Source of the DNA: an uncultured Clostridia bacterium
GTDB taxonomy: Bacteria > Bacillota > Clostridia > Christensenellales > Borkfalkiaceae
Direction: 5' to 3'
Length of the DNA stretch: 64,000 nt
Assembly (NCBI GenBank): GCA_944328445.1
Contig: CALVHO010000002.1
Coordinates: 1-64,000 of the forward strand
A program made the position numbers and the translations under genes. Each line of letters starts with the position of its first letter. Position 1 is the first letter of the stretch. A model generated the notes under the pieces. The model worked only from the letters and a program-made list of their open reading frames with translations. It did not search any database and had not been told where the DNA came from. Positions 1 to 8,947 of this stretch are shown piece after piece.

Positions 1-21
1 ACATGAAAAAGGAGATCTGAA

Positions 22-1479
22 TTGAAGAAACTATGGAAACTTATCCCCGTTCTCGCAATCGGGCTTATCGCGGCGCTTGCATCGGTCGGCTGTGCAAGTA
101 CGGAAAGTGCAGAGCCGGCAAAAACGGAGACCGCGGAAGTGAGGCGTACAGCGGTAGCATATGCAGCCGCAATCGACGGCTCCTGCGAGCATGACTATGA
201 AGCGACGCAGACCTTTGCGGCGACTTGCACCGAGCAGGGCTATACCGTCTATACCTGTGCAAATTGCGGCGACAGCTATACGGACGATTTCGTGGCGGCA
301 AAGGGGCATACCTTTCAAGACATCACCGTGCCTGCGACCTGTACGCATAAGGGATACGTCACGCATTTCTGTACGGCTTGCGGCTATGAGTATTCGGACA
401 CGTTCGTAGACGAAACGGGGCATGACTATACGGAGGAAGTGACCGCGCCCACCTGTACGGAGCAGGGCTATACGACGCATACCTGCAACACCTGCGGCTA
501 TTCGTATAAAGACAGTTATGCGGAGGCGTTGGGGCATACCTACGCGGAAGAAGTGACGGCTCCGACCTGCACGGAAGGCGGGTACACCATCTATACCTGC
601 GAAACGTGCGGCGAAGTGATCATCGGCGACCTTATCGCTGCGACGGGGCATACATACACCGAAACTCTGCATCCCGCAACGTGCGTGAGCTACGGCTATA
701 CGGAGCATATCTGTTCCGATTGCGGCGACAGGTATGTGACGGACTATGTGAACGCAACGGGGCATACCTATACCGACATCGTAGTGGAGGCGACGGAAGA
801 CAGTCTTGGCTATACGAGGCATCTTTGCATCGTCTGCAATTACAGCTATCTTTCCGACTTTGTGACGAGCGGGGACGATGGGTATATCGAAGAGCCGAAG
901 CCCGAACACGAGCATAAGTATGAACTTCATGTGCAGGACTTTGAAGCGGACAAGTATTTCGTGGCGCTTCGCGTCTGTATCTGCGGCGACAGCAAGGCGG
1001 GAGAACTCAATATCCTTCTCACCAACGCCGCGGGGGAAACATTGCAGCTCGTTCCCAACGAATACGGGCAGGCGGACTATGCCGATCTGTATGGGGAGTG
1101 GCTCGTAACGATCACGGACAATGACGGAACGGAGCTTACCATGTTCGATCTCTCGGCGGGTGAAGCGCCCGATGTGCCGACGGGACCGGAAGACCCCGAC
1201 GAAGGGGAAGTGCCGGATGACGGCGGCGATACGCCCGAAAACCCCGACGAGGGCGGAGAGCCTTCCGAGCCTGAAAACCCTGATGACGGGCAGACCGAAA
1301 CACCCGAAAACCCTGACGGCGGAAGCGAAGGGGAAACGCCCGAAGAGCCCGACGAAATAAAAGAGAACGGCGGTTCGGGTACGGCGGTCGTACTGCTCAT
1401 CGTGTTTATCTTGCTCGTTGCGGGCGGCATCGGCGCGGTCATCTTCTTGAAGAAGAGAAAGAACAAAAATCAAAACTGA
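22..1479 (+). CDS. Surface lipoprotein with Cys-rich ~42-aa repeats and C-terminal membrane anchor
   Basis: 485 aa from a TTG start, chosen because AAGGAG (about 9-14) lies just upstream. Residues 1-24 form a lipoprotein-like signal with Cys24 after Ser-Val-Gly. Residues ~55-290 hold six repeats of the type ATCTEqGYTxYTCxxCG, each followed by a GH(T/D)(Y/F) turn; the last copy has lost its first Cys. A D/E/P-rich linker (about 385-450) leads to a membrane segment (about 453-476) with a basic tail, the form of a wall-spanning stalk. The same repeat recurs in the protein at 6604-8853. The gene precedes the pilin-like gene, so a role in cell contact during transfer is inferred. No enzyme domain is visible. 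Confidence 0.75.
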   Translation: MKKLWKLIPVLAIGLIAALASVGCASTESAEPAKTETAEVRRTAVAYAAAIDGSCEHDYEATQTFAATCTEQGYTVYTCANCGDSYTDDFVAAKGHTFQDITVPATCTHKGYVTHFCTACGYEYSDTFVDETGHDYTEEVTAPTCTEQGYTTHTCNTCGYSYKDSYAEALGHTYAEEVTAPTCTEGGYTIYTCETCGEVIIGDLIAATGHTYTETLHPATCVSYGYTEHICSDCGDRYVTDYVNATGHTYTDIVVEATEDSLGYTRHLCIVCNYSYLSDFVTSGDDGYIEEPKPEHEHKYELHVQDFEADKYFVALRVCICGDSKAGELNILLTNAAGETLQLVPNEYGQADYADLYGEWLVTITDNDGTELTMFDLSAGEAPDVPTGPEDPDEGEVPDDGGDTPENPDEGGEPSEPENPDDGQTETPENPDGGSEGETPEEPDEIKENGGSGTAVVLLIVFILLVAGGIGAVIFLKKRKNKNQN

Positions 1480-1503
1480 TAAAGAGGGAGGAATACATAC
1501 TAC

Positions 1504-1797
1504 ATGAATATCAATTTGTTGGCAGAAGGATTGGACGGCAGCCTTGCCGAGATCGTGGCGAAGCTCCAAAGCCTTATCGACAGTTTTTGGATCTATATCG
1601 TCATCGCTCTCGCGGCGGTCGTCGTTGTATGGGGTGCGTATATCGGCATTAAAATCGCCATCGCGCACCGCAACGAGGAAAAAATCAACGCCCGCGACAT
1701 GATCAAAAATCTCGTCATCGGCATCGTCATTATATTCGTCGTCGCAATGGGCGCGCCTTTGCTCATCAACGGTTTGTCCGCTTGGGTCGGCGCTTAA
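1504..1797 (+). CDS. VirB2/TrbC-like pilin candidate, two membrane helices
   Basis: 97 aa, ATG start after AGGGAGG. Two hydrophobic helices (about residues 30-55 and 68-90) are separated by a short basic/acidic loop (AHRNEEKINARDMIKN), the layout of VirB2-type conjugative pilins and of small membrane proteins of clostridial conjugative elements. There is no long cleavable signal. The loop and second helix resemble the C-terminal 76 residues of the protein at 6604-8853 (AQKNEDKEKAKRM). It lies between the repeat lipoprotein and the VirB6-like gene. Strong stem-loops follow it, which would fit a highly expressed pilin mRNA. The pilin call rests on topology and context only. Confidence 0.55.
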   Translation: MNINLLAEGLDGSLAEIVAKLQSLIDSFWIYIVIALAAVVVVWGAYIGIKIAIAHRNEEKINARDMIKNLVIGIVIIFVVAMGAPLLINGLSAWVGA

Positions 1798-1919
1798 ATC
1801 GGATATCTTTTGGGCTGATACTTTGTCGGGCTTGCGGGACCGCTCGGTTACATACGTCCTTGTATGCGCCCTCGCGGTTTCCGCACCCTCCTCGTCTGAG
1901 CCCAAAATCTTATCCGATT
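1797..1919. other. ~120-nt extended imperfect hairpin after the pilin gene
   Basis: An arm at 1797-1818 pairs with 1897-1919 (about 20 of 22 positions). Inside it TGCGG/CCGCA and CATAC/GTATG form further stems. It starts within the stop codon region of the pilin-like gene. It could be an mRNA stabiliser, an attenuator or a small RNA. No ORF of note is present. Confidence 0.5.
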
Positions 1920-1930
1920 TTTCATGAAAG

Positions 1931-1970
1931 GAAAATGAGGGCGGCGTGTTGTTCGCCGCCTTTCATTTTC
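1931..1970 (+). terminator. Strong stem-loop, likely attenuating terminator
   Basis: GAAAATGA-G-GGCGGCG pairs with CGCCGCC-TT-TCATTTTC around a 7-nt loop. The 3' arm is U-rich. It lies between the pilin-like gene and the VirB6-like gene, so it should lower expression of the downstream transfer genes relative to the pilin. Confidence 0.6.
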
Positions 1971-1988
1971 AGATAACGGAGGGGTGAA

Positions 1989-3212
1989 ATGCTGATATTT
2001 ATTCAGGAGATAGGCTTGCAGCTCTTTTTATGGCTGTTGCAGCTTATCGACGGACTTATGGAAATATTCTCCGCGATCTCCGGCGTTGCGAACGTAAACT
2101 ACCACGGGCAGCAGGTGAATATCGTTGAGTTTATCGTGGGCGATTCGACGATCGGCGCGGTGTTTTGGTGTATTTTTATAACGGCTGTGGGGCTTACCTG
2201 TATCTCCACGATCGTGGGGCTTGTAAAAAAAATGATCGCCAACAACAGGAATGTATCGACGATAGTCGGGAAGTTCTTTTTTGCGCTTTTAGGTGCTATG
2301 GCGATGCTCGCGGTCGTGATCCTCGGTATCCTCATCGCCAATTCGTTCTTACAGCTTTTGGCACGGATATTCCAAGTGAACAACACGACCAAACTTTCGA
2401 CGGCAATTTTTAATGCCTGCGTCGGCGAATGGCTGAACGGGTATTCCGCTTCGAATATCGACGTGACTTCACTTACGGTGGGGCAGATCCTCGGCGGATA
2501 CAACGCGGCATTGTTCGGCATTTGGCCCACTTCGTGGAAGTGTAACGGCATGGTCAATCCGAACACGTTCATGTATCTGCCCGCACTCATTGCAGGCGTC
2601 GCGTTGGCGATCGCGCTCATCATGGCGGTACTCAACCTTGCAAAGAGGGTGTACGAGATCGTGTTTACATATTTCACGATGCCCGTGGCAATGTCCACGC
2701 TGCCGCTCGACGACGGCGCACGGTTCAAGAACTGGCGCGAGATGTTCGTGACAAAAATCATTCTCGCGTATGGCGCGGTGTTCGCGGTCAATATCTTTGT
2801 GCTTGTGCTGCCCATTATCAACGGTATGCATATAGACGGCGTGAGCGGGTTTGCCAATTCCATGTTTACGATTTTTATGATCGTTGGCGGCGCAATGCTC
2901 ATTCCCGCAGGGCAGACGTTGTTTGCTCGGCTGTTCGGGCAGGCGGATGATATGCGTGCCGGCGGCGGGTGGCTGCGAAGCGCGTTCTACGGCGGACGCA
3001 TTGCAAGCGCAATGACGATAGGGCTTGCGGCGAAGGGCATCAGAGGGATTGCCCATGCCGTAAAGCGGAGAAGTAATAAATCGCATAATAGCGGCGATTC
3101 GGGCGACAGTTCGTCCGGCGGAGATGAAAGCGACAAGTACAGCGACGGCGGCGAAAGTGCGAGCGCACCGGACGGTGGTACGGAAACAAGTGAAGGAGGG
3201 GAAAGTACATAG
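1989..3212 (+). CDS. VirB6/TrbL-like polytopic membrane protein
   Basis: 407 aa, ATG after GGAGGGG. At least six hydrophobic segments spread over residues ~1-325, with a central loop between two of the membrane blocks, as in VirB6/TrbL proteins and the Mbov_0396-like membrane proteins of Gram-positive integrative elements. The last ~55 residues are hydrophilic, rich in Ser, Gly, Asp and Glu, and look disordered. In type IV secretion VirB6 forms the inner-membrane channel with VirB4 and VirB3. The gene precedes virB4 but is separated from it by an antisense toxin-antitoxin cassette. Family assignment is from topology and position rather than a catalytic motif. Confidence 0.65.
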   Translation: MLIFIQEIGLQLFLWLLQLIDGLMEIFSAISGVANVNYHGQQVNIVEFIVGDSTIGAVFWCIFITAVGLTCISTIVGLVKKMIANNRNVSTIVGKFFFALLGAMAMLAVVILGILIANSFLQLLARIFQVNNTTKLSTAIFNACVGEWLNGYSASNIDVTSLTVGQILGGYNAALFGIWPTSWKCNGMVNPNTFMYLPALIAGVALAIALIMAVLNLAKRVYEIVFTYFTMPVAMSTLPLDDGARFKNWREMFVTKIILAYGAVFAVNIFVLVLPIINGMHIDGVSGFANSMFTIFMIVGGAMLIPAGQTLFARLFGQADDMRAGGGWLRSAFYGGRIASAMTIGLAAKGIRGIAHAVKRRSNKSHNSGDSGDSSSGGDESDKYSDGGESASAPDGGTETSEGGEST

Positions 3213-3241
3213 AAAAGCACCCTTCCGGAAGGGAAGGGTGC
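3213..3241 (-). terminator. Terminator of the antisense toxin-antitoxin operon
   Basis: GCACCCTTCC (3217-3226) pairs with GGAAGGGTGC (3232-3241). Read on the minus strand the hairpin is followed by CTTTTC, so it ends the leftward toxin transcript just before it enters the VirB6-like gene. Confidence 0.65.
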
Positions 3242-3248
3242 GCAGGAT

Positions 3249-3668
3249 TCATTCGGTCATGAGTTTACTTAAAAAGTCTTTGGGGGAAAGTACGGGAACG
3301 GTCGATTTTACAAAATCCTGTTCGTTGCGTGTGACGATGCAATCTACTTCCGTCCGCGCCGCCGTTTCGATCATAACGGCATCTTCAAAGTCTGAAACGG
3401 GAGAGGGGATCGCTCTTCGGCAGTCGATACCTGCGGTATCGGCAACTTCAAAGAGGGAAAAGAGCTTATTGAGGACTTCGCGCGAGGCTTTATCGCTGTG
3501 GGTATGGCGGTGCATGAGATAATAAATATCCGTGGAAGCCTTCGCCGTAATGCAGCCGACAAAGAGGTTGTTAGCGGCAGCCAAAAAAAGTTCTTGCGCG
3601 TCTTTGCAAAAGGGCTCCCTGTTTTGCATGGCGTCGATGATAACGCAGGTATCCAGCAATGCTCTCAT
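3249..3668 (-). CDS. PIN-domain toxin (VapC-like RNase)
   Basis: 139 aa. The start is the ATG that overlaps the antitoxin stop (ATGA), rather than a longer upstream frame. The N-terminus MRALLDTCVIIDAM carries the first PIN acidic residue (Asp6). Further acidic residues follow in SDFEDAVMIETAAR, and the C-terminal CIVTRNEQDF matches the conserved (T/S)xND(x)DF end of PIN domains. PIN toxins are Mg-dependent endoribonucleases that cut tRNA, rRNA or mRNA. The gene forms an operon with the Phd-like antitoxin upstream and runs opposite to the transfer genes, probably stabilising the element. Confidence 0.85.
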   Translation of the reverse strand: MRALLDTCVIIDAMQNREPFCKDAQELFLAAANNLFVGCITAKASTDIYYLMHRHTHSDKASREVLNKLFSLFEVADTAGIDCRRAIPSPVSDFEDAVMIETAARTEVDCIVTRNEQDFVKSTVPVLSPKDFLSKLMTE

Positions 3669-3880
3669 ATTCTGTTCAGCCTCTCTTCGCGTGCTTCTTC
3701 TTCGGTGATGTCGTCGGGTAAAATGCCGAACAGGGACTTTGCTACGGCTACCCGTTCCTGAAAGGGGTTGGTGAGTTTGGAGATGACTTTTCCGTTTCGG
3801 GTGATATAGACGTCTTCCGTTGCCGACAGCAACAGATACTTGCTTAAATTGGCTTTCAATTCGGTAGCAGTGATCGACAT
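3665..3880 (-). CDS. Phd/YefM-family antitoxin
   Basis: 71 aa, ATG after TAGGAGG. The start MSITATELKANLSKYL and the following strand-turn ITRNGKVISKL are the Phd/YefM DNA-binding fold. The C-terminal half, rich in Glu and Arg, would bind the toxin. The stop overlaps the PIN toxin start by 4 nt, which couples their translation. A perfect consensus promoter overlaps a 10-bp inverted repeat upstream, fitting autorepression by the antitoxin or the complex. Confidence 0.88.
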   Translation of the reverse strand: MSITATELKANLSKYLLLSATEDVYITRNGKVISKLTNPFQERVAVAKSLFGILPDDITEEEAREERLNRI

Positions 3881-3909
3881 GAATCTTACCTCCTATTCTT
3901 TGTACTATT

Positions 3910-3951
3910 ATTATAATCAAAATGTACGATTTTGTCAATAGAAATCGTACA
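3910..3951 (-). promoter_or_regulatory. Consensus promoter plus operator of the Phd/PIN operon
   Basis: On the minus strand TTGACA (complement of 3933-3938) and TATAAT (complement of 3910-3915) are separated by 17 nt, a full consensus. A perfect inverted repeat TGTACGATTT / AAATCGTACA (3923-3932 and 3942-3951) covers the -35 box. This is the expected autoregulation site. Confidence 0.85.
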
Positions 3952-3970
3952 ATTTTCTTGGAGAAATAAA

Positions 3971-6607
3971 ATGAGAATTATCCCTAAAAAAATCAAAGTA
4001 AAAAATACGGTCTGGAAGTGTTATTCCATGACGGACGTTGTGGTCGCGCTGTTTGTGTTTGCGCTCATCTTCATCGCGGTCACGGCGGGGAACTGGGCGA
4101 TTGCAATTATCATGGGGCTTATAGCGGTCGTTATGTTCATGCCCACGCCGGACGGCATTTTCTATACTTGCATCTTTGAGAATGTAAAATTCCTGTTCGC
4201 CAAAAAGCGATATACGGCGGACGCAAAGAACCCGAAAGAGAATATCGACACGCTTTTGGGACTGAAAGAGATCAGGACAAACGGCTTGCTCGCGTACAAC
4301 GGCGGAATGTACGGCAGGGTCATCAAGGTGGGGCAAAAGAACTTCGGTATCGAGGACGTGGTGCAGCAGAATATCGACATCGGCTACATAGCAAACGCCC
4401 TGAAACTGCTCGATGCCAACCAAAGCGCGGACATCATCAAGATCGACCGCCCCGTCAACTTGGACGGCTTTGCAAAGGACATCTTCGACAAGCTCTCCGC
4501 GCTGCGCGAAAGCGGCGAATATTCCGACGTCAAAGACATCCGCCGCGGCATTTTGCAGGAACGCATCGACCGTATCGACAAGCTCAACAATATCCGAAAG
4601 CAGTACCTGTCCGACTATTATATTGTAGTGTATGGCAGGAGCGAACTTGATTTAGAGAGTACGGCGATCAATATCGCGGGCGAGGTCGGAAAGAGCGGAC
4701 TGTCCACGAAGCTGTTAGGTCAAAGAGAGGCGGCTGTGTTTCTGAAATACAGTTTTTCTCGCAATTTTGACGAGCGCGAGGAAAAGGAGATTGCAGACGA
4801 AGACTTGCTCGCATGGGTAAGGCCGAAAGAAGTCGTGTTCCACGGCAACAGGTACGTCATCGACGGTACGGAGGCGAGCGTGCTTGCCGTCGCGGACTAT
4901 CCTCTGCGCGTCAAAAACGCTTGGGGAGCAAAGTTGTTCAATATTCCCAACACGAAGGTCGTGATGCACGTCAAGCCCGTAGATAAGTATAAGGCGATCC
5001 GTCGAATCGACAAGTGCATCGGCGAGATGGAAACTAAGCAGATCGTGGCGGACAAGGCGAGCGAGGCAAACAGCGCGGAAACGCATCAGGAAACGATGAA
5101 CGCGCTCCTCGATAGTTTGCAGACGGAAAACGAAAGCCTTTTGGACGTTACGCTGACCGTCACCGCCTATAACTATCTCAAAAATGAAAATTACAAAAAG
5201 GCGGTGCGTAGAGCAATGCTTACGGAAAACTTCAAACCGTCCACGCTGTACGGCTTGCAGATCGAAGGCTTCAAGACAGCGGCGGTATCGCCCGTAAGCA
5301 CGCTCAAAAACCATGAGCGGGGCATCAACAGTTCAAGCCTCGCGGCGGTGTTTCCGTTTGTGCGGACTTGCGTCCTCGATAATGGCGGTATTCTTCTCGG
5401 CGAGAACAAGACGAACGGCTACCCGTTTATCCTCAATTTATGGAAGCGCGGCAATCTGTATCAGAACAGCAATGCCATGATCATCGGCAAATCGGGCTCG
5501 GGGAAGTCGTACTTTTTGAAAACACTCATCGCCAACGAATGGGCGAACGGCACGCGGGTGATCGTATTAGACCCCGAAGCCGAGTATCTGACGCTCACAC
5601 GAAACCTTGCAGGCAATATCATCGACGTGGGCAATGCAAAGGAAGGGCGGATCAATCCTTTTCATATTTATAAAATACTCACGGAGGACGGCACGCCTGC
5701 CGACCCGAAGGTCACGTTCAATACTCATCTTAAAATGTTGGAGAGCTTTTTCAAGATCGTGCTTGCGGATGCACCCGTCGATGTCATAGAACTCATCAAT
5801 AATCTCGTCGTGGAAACATACGAGCGGATGGGCATTACGGAGAATACCGACTGTTCGGCGTTTCCCGCGGACTACTTCCCGCTGTTTTCCGATCTTCTCG
5901 AAACGTTGCAAGCAAAGGATAAGGGGAGCATGGATGAGCTTACCAAGAGGGATATGCGCACGGCGGAGCTGTATTTGCAGAAGTTTGTTTCGGGCAGGTA
6001 TTCGGACATCTGGAACGCGCCGTCAACGTTAAAGACGGATGCCGACCTTATAGACTTCGATTTTCAGAGCCTGTTTGCCAACAAGAACAATACGGTGGCG
6101 AACGCGCAGATGCTGCTCGTTTTCAGATTTATTGAACAGGAAGTTATCAATGCGAGGGAAAAGAACAAGGGCGGAGCAAACCTGCATACGCTTATCATTG
6201 CGGATGAGGCGCACCTCTATATCGACCCTAAATTCCCGATCGCTCTCGATTTCTTCTATTCGATGAGCAAGAGAATCCGAAAGTACAACGGCTCGTTCAT
6301 TCCCGCAACGCAGAATATCGCGGATTGGAACGCGAACGAGGAACTTCGCGGCAAGACTTCGGCGATTATCAAGAACAGTCAGTACAGCTTTATCTTCAAG
6401 CTGTCCGCGCCCGATATGAAGGACGTGCTCGACGTTTACAAGGCGGGCGACAGCTTTAATGACGAAGAACAGAGAATGATCATCTCGGCGGTTACGGGAC
6501 AGACTTTTTTTGTCGGCTCTACGGAACTGAGAAGCTGCGTGCTTATCAAAGCGGGAGATTATACGCAAAAGCTGTTTGATGAAAAAACAGGGGAGGGATT
6601 GATTTGA
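3971..6607 (+). CDS. VirB4-type conjugation ATPase with N-terminal membrane hairpin
   Basis: 878 aa from the ATG at 3971, preferred over an in-frame start at 3932 because GGAGA lies 7 nt upstream and 3932 falls inside the toxin operator. Residues ~20-57 contain two membrane helices like those of VirB3/PrgI proteins, fused to the ATPase. Walker A is IIGKSGSGKSYF (about 503-514) and Walker B is LIIADEAHLYID (about 741-752). VirB4 powers substrate transport and pilus assembly at the inner membrane. The stop overlaps the TTG start of the next gene. Size and motifs are typical of the TraE/VirB4 family of Gram-positive conjugative elements. Confidence 0.92.
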   Translation: MRIIPKKIKVKNTVWKCYSMTDVVVALFVFALIFIAVTAGNWAIAIIMGLIAVVMFMPTPDGIFYTCIFENVKFLFAKKRYTADAKNPKENIDTLLGLKEIRTNGLLAYNGGMYGRVIKVGQKNFGIEDVVQQNIDIGYIANALKLLDANQSADIIKIDRPVNLDGFAKDIFDKLSALRESGEYSDVKDIRRGILQERIDRIDKLNNIRKQYLSDYYIVVYGRSELDLESTAINIAGEVGKSGLSTKLLGQREAAVFLKYSFSRNFDEREEKEIADEDLLAWVRPKEVVFHGNRYVIDGTEASVLAVADYPLRVKNAWGAKLFNIPNTKVVMHVKPVDKYKAIRRIDKCIGEMETKQIVADKASEANSAETHQETMNALLDSLQTENESLLDVTLTVTAYNYLKNENYKKAVRRAMLTENFKPSTLYGLQIEGFKTAAVSPVSTLKNHERGINSSSLAAVFPFVRTCVLDNGGILLGENKTNGYPFILNLWKRGNLYQNSNAMIIGKSGSGKSYFLKTLIANEWANGTRVIVLDPEAEYLTLTRNLAGNIIDVGNAKEGRINPFHIYKILTEDGTPADPKVTFNTHLKMLESFFKIVLADAPVDVIELINNLVVETYERMGITENTDCSAFPADYFPLFSDLLETLQAKDKGSMDELTKRDMRTAELYLQKFVSGRYSDIWNAPSTLKTDADLIDFDFQSLFANKNNTVANAQMLLVFRFIEQEVINAREKNKGGANLHTLIIADEAHLYIDPKFPIALDFFYSMSKRIRKYNGSFIPATQNIADWNANEELRGKTSAIIKNSQYSFIFKLSAPDMKDVLDVYKAGDSFNDEEQRMIISAVTGQTFFVGSTELRSCVLIKAGDYTQKLFDEKTGEGLI

Positions 6608-8853
6608 AAGAAAACATTAAAAAAACAGCAATATATACGACACTTATTGCTCTGCTTGTATCCTTATTGATATTGTGCATTTCAATGGGTACCGGCGGTT
6701 TGGTTGCAGAAGCGGCTACAACTCCGCGCTATGCCGTCAGTTTCGACTACACCTGCTATTATCAGTATAACACTTCAAAAACGGTAAGCAGTTCGGGAAC
6801 GGGAGCCACGTCTGCAACGGTCACAAACTCAGCGGGCGGTTCGACCACAATTTCTATTGCAATGTATGGTAGTGCGGCATCGGGAAGCGGTACTCTTGCA
6901 AATGGCGGAACTATAAAATCAAATACCGTCAACATTGTACTTACGTCCGGCTATGAATGGAATACGATGACTGTCACTAACAGCTCAGGAACAGAGGTCG
7001 GCAAAAGTTCAAATAAAACTTTGACGTTATCAAATCTGGCAGACGGGAAATATACATTTAGCGGAACCGGATATGGACGAGGCTGGAACCCGAATCCGAG
7101 AGCGTATGCAACGTATTCTACTCAGATTTCGTTTACATTTGTGGTCGATACATACGTTGATAACACGATACCGACAATCAGCGGGGCATCGATTTCTTCA
7201 ACGGGCAAGTATACAAATCAATCGTTTACGGTTACGGCGAGCGATATAGGGAGCGGCATTGATAAACTCTATTGGATGGCTCCGAACAGCGGGAGCTATT
7301 CGTCTACGACTTCGACCACTAAAACCATTTCTGCAAGTTCGGCGAACGGTTTGTATCGATTTTATGCAACGGATAAGTACGGAAACAAGTCGTTGACGTA
7401 TTATGTGTTTCTTGATACGGTTGCTCCGTCCGGAACTTTCTCGTTGCGAAACGGGAATACGATTGCATCAGGCGGCTCGACAAAAGAGGAGTTTTCCTTT
7501 TCCGCCACAGATAGCGGCAGCGGTGTGAGCAAACTCGAATACAGAACGCCGTCTTCCTCGGTATGGAAAATATATACGTCGGGAACATACATTCAGCCCA
7601 CAGAGGCGCAGGGGCTGTTCTATTTCCGTGCTACGGATAAAGCGGGGAATACTTCGACTTATACCATCACGACGATACACCCTTGCGCGGATGGGCATAC
7701 TTATGTTCCGAAAGTGACGCTGCCGACCTGTACGGCGGGTGGGTACACGAGATATACTTGTTCGGTGTGCGGCAGCAGTTATACGGGCGATGCGACGCAG
7801 GCGCTCGGACACAGTTATACGGCATCTACGATGACGGCTTCCTGCACGAGTGGCGGATATACGAGATATACTTGTGAGAGATGCGGAGATAGCTATACGG
7901 GCAACCCGACTGGAGCAACGGGGCATAGCTATGTCGCTTCGATCACAGAGCCTACTTGTACGGAACGGGGCTATACCATCTACACCTGCACAAAGTGCGG
8001 GGACAGTTACCGCGACAACGAAACGGCGGCGATCGGGCATAACTATGTGCAGGAAACGGTTTCGGCGACTTGTACGGAGCATGGGGGGATCAAATATACC
8101 TGTACCCGCTGCGGGGTAAGCTATAACGGCAGCCAGAGCGAGCCGCTCGGTCATGTGTATGTGACGGAAACGGTGGCGGCGACCTGCGAAGAGGGCGGCT
8201 ATACCAAGCATACTTGTTCGAGGTGCGGGGACAGCTATACGGATAATCAAAGCCAGCCGCTCGGACATAACTTCATTATGACGACAAAGGAAGCGTCCTG
8301 CGAAGAATTTGGCATGACGGTCTATACCTGTCAGGTGTGCGGGTACGAACGTACCTAAGAAACCGGCGCGTATCCTACGGGGCATAATTATTCTAACTTT
8401 ATCGTAAAAGCGGCAACCTGCACGGAGGACGGAGAACACAAATATGTCTGCGATAAGTGCGGCGACGAATATACGGAAGTCATCGCCGCGCCGGGGCATA
8501 GCTATGCGATCACCGATTCGGCTTCCGAAAACGGCAAGACGACGCGGGTATATACCTGTACCGTTTGCGGCGACTCCTATACGCAGGAACTTGGCGATCA
8601 GTACGACGAGGTAACGTCGTATGTGGAAGATCTGTTCGAGCAATACCGCCCGTACATGATATGGGTGTTCCTTGCGACTGCCGCCGTTTGGAGCATTGTG
8701 ATGGGCGTGTTCTTTGCGATCGCCCAAAAGAACGAGGACAAAGAGAAAGCAAAGAGGATGCTCGTGAACTACTTTGTGGGGCTGGTCGTTATCTTCTGTA
8801 TCCTCGTTGCCTGCCCGTATCTTATCCGCGGGATCGCCGCCTTGGTGACGTAA
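6604..8853 (+). pseudogene. Secreted Ig/Cys-repeat protein with pilin-like C-terminus, interrupted by in-frame TAA
   Basis: TTG start overlapping the virB4 stop. A signal peptide (about 1-37, ending AEAA) is followed by a Ser/Thr-rich region, two Ig-like modules (about 190-360, each starting near D(N/T)xxP) and Cys-rich repeats of the same type as the protein at 22-1479. A TAA at 8356-8358 stops the frame after 584 aa. The same frame continues for 164 codons with two more repeats and a two-helix C-terminus (from about 8623) like the pilin-like protein at 1504. Because homology continues across the stop, this is one gene with a nonsense change, a readthrough stop, or a sequencing error. A GTG at 8623 with GAGG about 11 nt upstream could also start a free 76-aa pilin-like peptide. 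Confidence 0.8.
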
Positions 8854-8883
8854 AAATTTTTTCGGGAAAATGCCCCGAACCCC

Positions 8884-8912
8884 TTGACAAACGGGAGAAA
8901 ATGTGATATTCG
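8884..8912 (+). promoter_or_regulatory. Possible promoter of the tnpV operon
   Basis: TTGACA (8884-8889) is followed after 17 nt by TATTCG, a poor -10. It lies just after the repeat protein and 36 nt before tnpV. Only the -35 is convincing. Confidence 0.35.
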
Positions 8913-8947
8913 TATTAACACGAAGAAAGAGAAAAGGAGACGCAATC

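Noticed and set aside
31-1905. 624-aa minus-strand frame over the first repeat protein
   Set aside because: It mirrors the Cys-repeat periodicity of the real gene and has no start signal.
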